Source of the DNA: Phoronis ovalis
Taxonomy: Eukaryota; Phoronida; Phoronidae
Direction: 5' to 3'
Assembly: GCA_028565635.1 (NCBI GenBank)
Contig: JAOXYB010037396.1
Location: forward strand, 1 to 13,585
DNA length: 13,585 nucleotides
Shown piece by piece: positions 1 to 7,711 of this stretch (position 1 is the stretch's first letter; each line of letters opens with the position of its first letter). A model generated the notes under the pieces. That model saw only the letters and a program-made list of their open reading frames with translations, had not been told where the DNA came from and ran no database searches. The translations under genes were made by a program, and so were the position numbers.

Positions 1-1195
1 ATTCTAGTTTGGTGAATATGTATAAAGAGTTGGAAAACGACATTGAAGGTTTTAAACGTCCTCCACATGGTTATTTAACAGGTTGGGCAAAACAAGGTAC
101 TGTATATTCTTTATAGAATACGTTTCTACTGTACTCCTTAGAGTAAATCAATATAACGGTGTTCTACGAGATACTTTTCATTGGTATACAATTTTGTAAT
201 TAGTTCAGAGTACAATAAATCAATCAGCTAATAGAGAGTACCATGTTAATTGCCCACTTGCTGGTTTCAACTGATAATTATTTCTTAATTTCCGTATGTT
301 TCCTGTATACTTCTATTAAACAGAAAGCAGTTGAGTATTATAAAGATATTTAATTTAAAATGCTGGTCTTTTGTTTTACCATGCAGGAGTTTTACTTCTG
401 AATGCCTGCTTGACAGTTAGAGCACACCAGGCTAACTCACACAAGGACCAAGGTTGGGAGAATTTGACAGATGCAGTCATCAGGTGGCTTAATAGTAATC
501 TTACTGGTGTTGTGTTCCTGTTGTGGGGAGCGTACGCTCAGAAGAAAGGTGCCTTCATTGATAAGGTTAGCGATTCAAACTTATGAAAACTAAACACTCT
601 GGAATCAGTTGTCAGTAATTTTTCAGTAAGCATTTTTTAAAGTAGATTTATAATGATTGGATGCAGTCTCTCTATCCACAGTTCATTTCAGCTGGTGGAT
701 GCAATGTCCAGATTGAAACTATTAAATGTTGTTTCACATAGCCTTTCCCAGCTTACCTTATGTTTTGCTTATCTTTCGGACTATCGTGATGTTTTAGTCA
801 AACTAAGACAGACAAACAAGGAATATCTTGCTGAATAATGGAAATTTTTAGAAAATGTTCTGATAGGTTGCAGAGATCTTCATGTATCTGCCATCTTGCA
901 AATTGCAAGCAATGGATAGGGCAAATGAAATTTGATTGTCGCACTATAGAATAGACTTGACAACCAGATACTCACACAGAACACATGAAAGACTATATCT
1001 AGTGACTTCTAGTCAATAACCACATTTTGTACATTCTGATTTCAGAAGAAACACCATGTTTTGACTGCTGTTCATCCATCTCCATTATCGGCTCACAGAG
1101 GCTTTTTTGGATGCAAGCATTTCTCAAAAACAAATGAACTATTGAAGAAACAAGGAGATCCTATTATTGACTGGACAAAGCTACCACTGTCTTAA
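1..1195 (+). CDS. UNG: Uracil-DNA glycosylase (family 1), C-terminal exons; 5' part outside the window
   Basis: UNG removes uracil from DNA, the first step of base-excision repair in nucleus and mitochondria. Three exons are visible: 1-96, 387-565 and 1046-1195 (stop TAA 1193-1195). The introns are GT...AG at 97-386 and 566-1045, and the phases agree (a glycine codon is split across the first junction). The joined 140 residues read like animal UNG throughout. GWAKQG runs into [17 protein letters not shown], holding the Asn that in known UNGs reads the uracil base. [12 protein letters not shown] follows, and then [14 protein letters not shown], with the catalytic His and the Leu that wedges into the helix. 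The last exon ends DWTKLPLS, about three residues past the human ending. The water-activating Asp motif (GQDPYH) must lie in upstream exons outside the window. SAHR replaces the SVYR of human UNG but matches bacterial Ung, so activity is expected. The identification rests on recognised motifs, not on a search. Confidence 0.96.
692..838 (+). other. Coding-like ORF inside UNG intron 2; possible alternative terminal exon
   Basis: An open frame runs through the second visible UNG intron to a TAA at 836-838. Two AG acceptors with pyrimidine-rich leaders precede it, ending at 681 and 691. Splicing UNG exon 387-565 to base 692 keeps frame and would add 48 residues starting [11 protein letters not shown] and ending QTNKEYLAE. 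Splicing to 682 gives a different 19-residue tail ending CCFT. The 48-residue peptide is leucine-rich, looks helical and reads like real protein, but I do not recognise the family. An isoform using it would lose the HPSPLS motif and so should be catalytically dead. It could instead be a relic of another gene, or chance. No polyadenylation signal lies close behind it. Confidence 0.3.
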
Positions 1196-1391
1196 AGCCG
1201 ATGCTTATGTGCATAATCAAAAAACTGTGTTGCTTGCTAAAAATGTGTCTATGCATAGTGTTGCATTACTGCAAAGAGTGCGATTTTATATCTTTTTATT
1301 CAGCCCCACCTCCAACTAATTTCAGTTTTGCTGTAACTCCATCACCGTATTTGTTGCAAAAATTTGTGATATGAAATTTAATACAGAAGAG

Positions 1392-1408
1392 ATATATATA
1401 TATATATA
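1392..1408. repeat. AT dinucleotide microsatellite
   Basis: An uninterrupted alternating A/T tract of about eight dinucleotide units lies in the presumed 3' UTR of UNG. Confidence 0.9.
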
Positions 1409-2086
1409 ACTTCCATTTTTTCACCTACTAGAATCAGCTAATCGACATTGTGTGTTTCTTTGTTACAGTTTTGTATACACATATTCAAGCACTCCAGCTA
1501 TACATTAATAGCAACCTTTTGTTTAGCTCCGCCAAATAGTATTTTTGTATGCAAAACAATTTTCTAGTCATATTAATAACAATTAGAAATCAAAGGAGAG
1601 ATTTGACAAAGGAGTATAAAGTATAAAAAGAGCGAAATTGAGATAAAAGTTGCTAGTAAGTGAAATAAGTTGCAGAAATTATTAAAATATTGTTTTTTTA
1701 TGAAAAAGTTTTTTTGTTATTACTCAGCACGTGTTATTAGTCACCATTTTAAAGTTTAGTTTTAAGAACGAGTATTCACGTGTAATAAAACATTATATTG
1801 TTCAGCGCCAGGAAAGGTAATCCAAAACCTGTGCATAATTCATTATAATTGTTGTATAACATTTCGTTGTTCGCTGTCATGAGGAGATATTTATACAGTT
1901 GCATCAATAGACAACTTTGCACTGTACTCCGGAATTGTACTGTATCTAACATAAGTTTCTGTGTACTGTAATTCAACCATACATGATGCAAGGGTTTTAG
2001 CAGATCTGTCTTTTGAGGTGTTGCATATTTATGCAATTTGTAATAACTCGTGTTATACCAATGTTTTATTGCAATGACGGAACAAG

Positions 2087-2092
2087 AATAAA
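2087..2092 (+). terminator. Possible polyadenylation signal (AATAAA) downstream of UNG
   Basis: This is a canonical AATAAA on the UNG strand about 890 bases past the stop codon. It would imply a long 3' UTR. The 1784 hexamer or an unrecognised variant nearer the stop is equally possible. Confidence 0.2.
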
Positions 2093-2474
2093 GTTTTAGT
2101 TATGTACTATGTAGTATAATGTTTTCTATTAAATATGCAAATATCAAGTAAATTAATTTATTGCACAGATATATCCTATAAATCAGATCTTGCATGGCAC
2201 ATGTTAATCAACATGCTTTTTAGAATACATGTAGATCTACAAATTGTATGAGATTCCCAGAGATTGTATATGCATGCATAAAAACTGAACCTCGCACTAT
2301 AATACCCTTTTACTTTGTATCTGACTGCTGACAAAAGCATGCATTATTAATTTAGTATTTGTGTTTAATTTATCAGACACAGAAGTATTACTAAAATTAA
2401 ATTGTAACTCAACATAGCTAGCAAATATAATTCCATGGGAATCAAATACTTCTGAGGACATTCTGGTGATTTTC

Positions 2475-2479
2475 TATTA
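2475..2479. repeat. Left target-site duplication (TATTA)
   Basis: TATTA lies directly left of the palindromic element and is repeated at 2815-2819 on its right. This is the expected trace of insertion by a cut-and-paste transposase. AT-richness makes a 5-bp match only moderately strong evidence. Confidence 0.6.
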
Positions 2480-2814
2480 CAGGCCTACCTAACCAGTGTA
2501 GACTCAAACCGTCAATCTGCACTCGTTTCCTACCATTCGAATCCTTTTTCCGGGTTTTGCACACAAATTTCTGCTACTCGAACCGTCATTTCCGTAGACT
2601 CACACAAGTTGCCAGGAACTCGAACAGGTTTCCAGAAGCTCGGACCTGCTGTTCAACAAGTGTTTGAGTCTCCGGAAACCTGTACGAGTTCCTGGTAACT
2701 TGTGCAAGTCTACGGAAATTTTGGTGCGAAACCCGGAAAAAGGGTTCGAATGGTAGGAAACAGGTGCGCGAGTGTGGAATGATGGTTGGAGTTTACGCTG
2801 GTTAGGTAGGCCTG
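2480..2814. mobile_element. 335-bp foldback / MITE-like element with near full-length inverted repeats
   Basis: The ends are perfect inverted copies: CAGGCCTACCTAACCAG on the left and its reverse complement on the right. Past these 17 bases the arms stay alignable for most of their length. Both contain TTTCCTACCATTCGAA, CCTTTTTCCGGGTTT, TTTCCGTAGACT and CCAGGAACTCG. The left arm carries about 20 extra bases near 2575 and the right about 8 extra near 2765. The centre (about 2636-2664) is unpaired. There is no transposase frame, so it would be non-autonomous, moved in trans. The block is richer in G+C than its surroundings, consistent with insertion. It lies between the 3' ends of two convergent genes. 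The 5-bp duplication does not by itself fix the superfamily. Confidence 0.85.
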
Positions 2815-2819
2815 TATTA
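2815..2819. repeat. Right target-site duplication (TATTA)
   Basis: This is the partner of 2475-2479 and immediately follows the right terminal inverted repeat. Confidence 0.6.
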
Positions 2820-3070
2820 CAGATAATACATAAAAGAGTGGCAACTTTGGAAAATGAGGTAACATTTCCTTAGTTTAGTTTTGGAGATTAAGACCACACA
2901 CCAGCCTGTAAAATATTGCCTTTCCTAATGACTCCTGCATTTAATATAATACACGAGCAGAATGCTATGCTGGTGAAGCAAAATTCTTAAAAGTTCCACG
3001 TAAATCAAGCTGAAAAGAGGTACACAAAAACTAAACAAACAGTGTAGATAAATCCAATAATAGATAATAA

Positions 3071-3076
3071 TTTAAT
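3071..3076 (-). terminator. Possible polyadenylation signal (ATTAAA) of the ASB-like gene
   Basis: ATTAAA, the commonest variant hexamer, reads on the minus strand about 90 bases past the stop codon. Further downstream on that strand comes a T/GT-rich stretch (TGTTTGTTTAGTTTTTGTG) that could be the downstream element. A second ATTAAA at 3101-3106 is the alternative. Confidence 0.35.
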
Positions 3077-3163
3077 CATGTACGTGTGTCAGCAGTCAGT
3101 TTTAATATCAAATGCATGTAACAAATGTACATACGTGGGACAATTATTCCCAACTTATTGAAA

Positions 3164-5922
3164 TCAGAACTTCAAATCTCTAAGATTGTTCCTTAAAATT
3201 GATGTCGCTTGAACTTTGTTATTAATAAGTTTAAAATCTTTCAGGATATTAAAAGCAAATGAAAGGTCCTTCATGTCAACATATTCCACCAATGATCTGG
3301 GCAAAGGCAACTGCTTTACTTTAGCTTTTACCGATCGTCCATGCTTTGCCTGAAAAATCTGATGAATGATTTTTAATCTGCATAAATGTTTGAGCGATGA
3401 AGGATTTTCACTGATATATTTTAACCATTCTCTGAATATACTGCATCTTTGAATTGACTTAAAAGTCACTAAACAATGTAAATAATCCTGCGCAGCTAAA
3501 TGAAAATGCAATGAACTACCAGCAAGGATGACAATGAGTGTCAGCCGGTGATGTTCTGAAAGGCTGCCAGCATGATACGGTTGATAACATATGCGTGACA
3601 TTATCTCCCTTATTACTTCTTCAGAACATGGAAAACCATTTTCTAACAAAAGGAGCAGTTGCAGGAATCTCCAAACACTTGGTGGCTTTTGTTTGAGCCA
3701 TATCAAAACACAGTCCTCTTTTGGTGGATTGCTGGAAAAAAAAACAGCGAAAAACTTGTCAGCCAACTGGTTTGTTCATATTTTTATTTATTTTTTAAAC
3801 TTTAGTTTTTCATCAAATTTTGCTGGTCAGTTGCTTCTATTTTTTTTTTAGTTTCAGAACTGTATTTGAATGAAAAGAATGAAAAGATCTACATTGTACC
3901 TCACACCATATCTTGCTGATTTCACAGTGGTCTGTAAATTCAAAGAAGCTCCTGCAGTTATAAGCTTTTCTAAACAGGCTCGAAATTTGTCATGTTGAAT
4001 AGATGCAGAAAACATTAAGCAGTACATAAGGGCAGTATTTCCCCACTTGTCTTCCAAATCAATGTTAGCACCTGGAAAAAGATGAAAGTCTACGAAGTTA
4101 TGATCTTTGATTCAATAAAAGCAATAATTATTTGCATACACTTGGTGGAGCCATCAGTCCTAAACTCCAATATTCCCAGTATGCAGCTGGGCCCTGAACC
4201 CATGCAGTCCCAATCTTTCCCATTATAGAACTGTGTGTCCTTGTTCACATCTATATGTGATCGATGTCCGTCACTCATTCACTCACCATTTTAACAATCC
4301 TTTGTATACTTACTGTTTACAATTTAATAGCAGATGACACTTGTCGATTATAAAGCTGGAGACACTGATTACACCAAATCAAGATGGCACCACTAACTTC
4401 CTGTTTGCATAAAAATAATCCCATTGTTACCAAGTTCCCACTGCCTGTGTGGGTCCCACACCTGTTCATTCACTAACAGCAATATACTGGGAAGATTTGG
4501 GTTCACGATCAATGGATCACAATTTCATGTAAATTATCTATTATACTTGCAGTAAAGCTCTAGTTACGGAACTAAATTGGTGGACTGGTAACAATCAATA
4601 TTTCATTCAAATTGGTGTAAATATCTGGACTTTTGCTGCCTGCCTTGGAACTTTGACCCACCAGGATGATTTTGGCAACAACTCTTATTGACCGACATAT
4701 CAATGATCCATTTGGTTGAATAATGAACTGCAAATTGATATATTTCTCCAAGCAAAAGCAGAAAATCATAAAGTAAGCATTGTTTAGTTATCACATTGAG
4801 AAATCTATACAGATAAATATTTCAAGACAAACAGATAATATGCTTACCATGACCAATAAGATAACTAATGGCCTCATCATTTCCTGCCAATGCTGCATAA
4901 TGAAGGGGTCCAACACCAAGAGAATTGCACTTGTTGACATCAGCTCCATTGTTTATTAAAAATTTTACATTTCTCACGTCTTGTGCACTGTAAAAAAAGA
5001 TGAATATCAATAAACATTAACATGAATTCGACATATCTATTTTTTCATGGGTAAAAGGCCTGGGGTGCTGTCATTCAAAGTAGTTCTATGTATTTACTGT
5101 CCAATGAGATATGATTTTCAAGGGCTATGTGTACACATCACACATGCATGCATGCAGACATACACACACTGAAACTGCATAGGAGTAGGATATCCTACAG
5201 TAATTAAATTAAATACATCTGTCCAAAAAGACGAATACAATATGTTGTCACTTTATGATAGACTATTGTTCACAATAAAGTCAAAGAGTAAGTTGTCTTG
5301 TTTTCCAAATAAATTATAAATACCTGGCTAGCATAAGAGGTGTAGCTTCAAATAGTTGATGCAGTAATTCAAATGTTCCACCGTGAAAGGTCTGAATTAA
5401 ATTAGAGCACCCAGTATAGACATAATACAGTCTACTGTGTGAATAGAACACATATTTATATGCCTTTATATGACCTAAATCACAAAAACATATTCTGTTT
5501 ATAACATCATTCTTTGCAAAATTATAAGACAGAAACAAAGTTGTAACAGGTTCTGCGACTGGCCCCTGGTCATTTTGTTCTGGACTCGGGACCAAAGTGC
5601 TTGTAGGCTCAACAATCTCTGTATCAGGGTGTATGTACATCAAAATGCAACAGCAAAAAAATGCTGCGTGTATATCTTCTACAGTACATTGTAATGGACG
5701 CACTGGCATAAAAAATTCCACTATATAAAACTTTCTACACAATTCTTTTGACCATCGTGTATTAGAATGCAGAATGCGGTCAACACTGCATAATTTATCT
5801 TTTTCACTGGTCAATCTTTTGAGTATTTTAATGATGCCATATGGATTGTTATTTCTGACTTCTTTCCACAGCCGCTCGAAGTAATTGCCTTTCGACTTTC
5901 TTGAACTAGAACCATGTCCCAT
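3164..5922 (-). CDS. Ankyrin repeat and SOCS box (ASB-like) protein, four coding exons, complete
   Basis: This is a predicted substrate receptor of a Cullin 5-Elongin B/C ubiquitin ligase: the ankyrin repeats would bind the target and the SOCS box the ligase. Minus-strand exons are 5922-5324, 4987-4848, 4071-3900 and 3731-3164. All introns are GT...AG, phases are 2, 1 and 2, and the total is 492 residues plus stop. The N-terminal 190 residues are divergent, with a Pro/Glu/Ser-rich linker near 100-126. Ankyrin signatures follow: TPLMLA at 193-198 crossing into exon 2, GADVNKCNSLGVGPLHYAAL near 214-233, GANIDLEDKWGNTALMY near 247-263, and GASLNL near 286-291. The SOCS box starts SLKHLC at 416-421 (BC box Leu and Cys present), and the Cullin-box-like LPLPRSLVEYV is at 445-455. 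About 36 residues follow the SOCS box, where ASB proteins usually end close to it. The ATG at 5922 is the first in frame; an AG directly before AAAATG suggests a 5' UTR intron. Subfamily is not assigned. Confidence 0.92.
3732..3899 (-). other. ASB intron 3
   Basis: On the minus strand the donor is AG|GTAC and the acceptor is a long T run ending in CCAG. The junction rebuilds a serine codon (AG+C). The 86-codon plus-strand frame across it is antisense shadow. Confidence 0.85.
4072..4847 (-). other. ASB intron 2
   Basis: The donor is CATG|GTAAGC and the acceptor TTTTTCCAG on the minus strand. The junction rebuilds a glycine in the ankyrin GANID. It is the longest ASB intron. Its middle (about 4140-4560) looks less AT-rich than the rest and could be an old insertion, but I found no clean terminal repeats. 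The small minus-strand frames inside it have no recognised motif. Confidence 0.8.
4988..5323 (-). other. ASB intron 1
   Basis: The donor is GCCAG|GTATTT and the acceptor TTTTTTTACAG on the minus strand. The junction rebuilds a serine codon within the first ankyrin repeat (TPLMLAS-AQD). It carries a CA/TGCA simple-sequence tract. Confidence 0.85.
5131..5170. repeat. CA/TGCA-rich simple sequence
   Basis: Imperfect CACA units surround a short (TGCA)n core within ASB intron 1. TGCATGCA words recur elsewhere in the window (near 2271, 2338 and 8400). Confidence 0.7.
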
Positions 5923-5943
5923 TTTCTGAAATCGGAACAAAGT

Positions 5944-6192
5944 ACACAATTAGCAAGAAGGGTGTCAAAAACCAGTTTGCTTATCAATAACTTTTTCTTG
6001 CTTAAAAAAACAACTGCTAAATTGTGTGTGTGTTGATAAAACTTGTTTGCTAAAAAAGAAAAAAAACCTGTTTGCTGACAGAAGGAAGTCAAAATACCAC
6101 TTAATTGATCTGCTAATTTGGTCAAAAAGATGGACCTATATACTCAGCTAATTTGATCAAAAAACTGGATCTACTGTAAAGTAGGTGATCCG
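5944..6192 (-). repeat. Degenerate tandem repeat, copy 1, directly upstream of the ASB start
   Basis: Read on the minus strand, about eight imperfect units of roughly 25-38 bases follow one another. Each begins like TCCGGTTTTTTGAC (often decayed to CNGGTTTTT) and ends like CAAATTAGCAGA or TTAGCAAA. The clearest units are at 6105-6175. The tract abuts the presumed 5' UTR/promoter of the ASB gene. Related units occur on the opposite strand at 8477-8695. The 104-codon minus-strand frame here is a by-product of the repeat. Confidence 0.65.
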
Positions 6193-7711
6193 TGATTGAT
6201 GAAATTTATTTGTTGTGAAGCTGAATGTCACATGACTTGGGATTTGTATATTCATGTAAGGTGAAATATATTTATTAATTGTGCATGAGCGCCGTGAAGT
6301 TCGCTGATTTTGCTACTTACTCAGATTTTTCGTGAAAAGCTAATTTATTTCCTGTGAACTAGCTGTGATCACAACCTCTCCTAATCCATTGCTTATTATC
6401 CATCACAACATAAATAATTTTATATTGGCAGTGATCCCACTGGGTCACGAAGCAGTATATATTTTGTATATGTATACCAGAACATTATTAATTCAAAAAC
6501 CTATAGTAATGTGCGTATGTATTATGTTCTTTTCCTTCGTCTTCCATAGTAGTGCAGAGCTCTTAGGTAGAGTAATTCGAACTTGAGAATGTATGATTTA
6601 ATTGTGCACATGTGCAAAAAATGTCAAGTATTGGTGCTTAAAAAAAACAAATTCCAAAACCATATGTGCAATAAAGTATACAGTTATCCATCGATCTTCA
6701 GACTAGTTGGATGTGTACCCATGAATGTGCTTTGTCATGTTTTTTTACAGCGGCATATTAAGTATACATGATATATTGACATGGCAGGTAATCCCTTCCC
6801 CCAATCAAAATTATAAAAAGCCTACAATTTTTAAGTCTTAATTACACTCCTAGTGCTATTTTGCATATCGGGACCTCGACCGTCTCGTCGTGTCCTTTTT
6901 TACACAAACCTGGTAAATATTACCTCGACTCTTTCTCCTTCTCTAATCTTAGATACGTTACAGCTTGGTGTGCTTGGACGGACTGTTACATAGACAGGTG
7001 TCTTTTTATATCTTATAGTCACAATCCAGGTCCACAATCTTCTGGAGTATATGCTACATAGTAGTTGATAAAATTTAGTACATAGCCCAAGATAAGTTAA
7101 TAGGAAACATAATCATGTACCATGACGTACAAATACCCAGCCGAGTCAACTACCGATCCGTCAAGCGCCGATCTGCCTCATAGTCATAGTCATATATAAC
7201 TATTTTTTGCATGACAGTCTATTGTTTTCAAAGTTCAACAGTCTTGTATATACTCACTTTGACACTATAAACTTCAGTCGTAAACCTAAGACATGATCAA
7301 CTCCAAATAACATAGTTAGTAGAGAAACCCAACAACTTTGCACTGGCACCGTTTTGGCTTCGTCATTCATGTAAAGCGCAAAGCTTTTATTACTTCGAGC
7401 TTAAGTTTGTAGTCGCCAGATGACGCTAAATTCCAAGTCGTGTTTTTTATTTACATTTCTTATATTCTGTATTAAGAATTATTTACATCTAATTTATAAT
7501 TATAAATGTAAAAATACATTTACAATCGAGTGTATATAGGTGTATAAGTTATAGTACTAAACTAATACACTTTGGAACTTATTAACTTGTTTACAACATA
7601 TATCGTCGATTGACAGCATAAGATTTTGCTTTGATCTTAGATCAATATAATTATATTATAAACTGAGGCGAAAAGAATCGTAATGGTGTTTTCGTGAAAT
7701 AGGTGGAAAAT
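6193..7711. other. Gene-free region between two divergent genes
   Basis: No coding exon is supported on either strand. The short frames here (for example 6365-6586 and 6861-7061 on plus) lack recognisable motifs. Upstream regulatory sequence and 5' UTR exons for the ASB gene (leftward) and the 7712 gene (rightward) probably lie here. A small TCATAG repeat sits near 7179-7195. A TATA-like stretch (ATTATATTATAAAC) at about 7650-7665 precedes the ATG at 7712 by about 50 bases, but such words are common in AT-rich DNA. Confidence 0.45.

Larger units (their letters stand above)
1196..2479. other. UNG 3' UTR and intergenic DNA
   Basis: No gene is supported on either strand. The first part is presumably UNG 3' untranslated sequence. 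AATAAA hexamers on the plus strand at 1784-1789 and 2087-2092 are the only canonical polyadenylation signals I see. Both are far from the stop codon and neither has a clear GT-rich downstream element. The 86-codon minus-strand frame at 1776-2036 has no recognisable motif and is taken as chance. Confidence 0.5.

Noticed and set aside
1776-2036. 86-codon minus-strand ORF
   Set aside because: It has no recognisable motif, no splice support or paired exon, and lies in presumed UNG 3' flank; such lengths arise by chance at this composition.
2730-2745. GGGTTCGAATGG resembling a tRNA B box inside the foldback element
   Set aside because: There is no matching A box or cloverleaf, and the motif is part of the inverted arms. 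The element is a DNA foldback, not a tRNA gene or tRNA-derived SINE.
3591-3851. 86-codon plus-strand ORF
   Set aside because: It is antisense to the last ASB exon and intron 3, whose minus-strand reading is clearly coding.
4173-4504. TTCCCAGTAT and GAACCC with inverted counterparts near 4484 and 4499, as possible ends of an intronic element
   Set aside because: The order of the two motifs is not collinear when inverted, so they do not define terminal inverted repeats.
5811-6125. 104-codon minus-strand ORF upstream of and overlapping the ASB start
   Set aside because: It overlaps ASB exon 1 in another frame and otherwise follows the degenerate tandem repeat.
6861-7061. 66-codon plus-strand ORF, with a competing open frame on the minus strand
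   Set aside because: Neither strand shows a conserved motif, and splice signals are ambiguous on both; left as noncoding.
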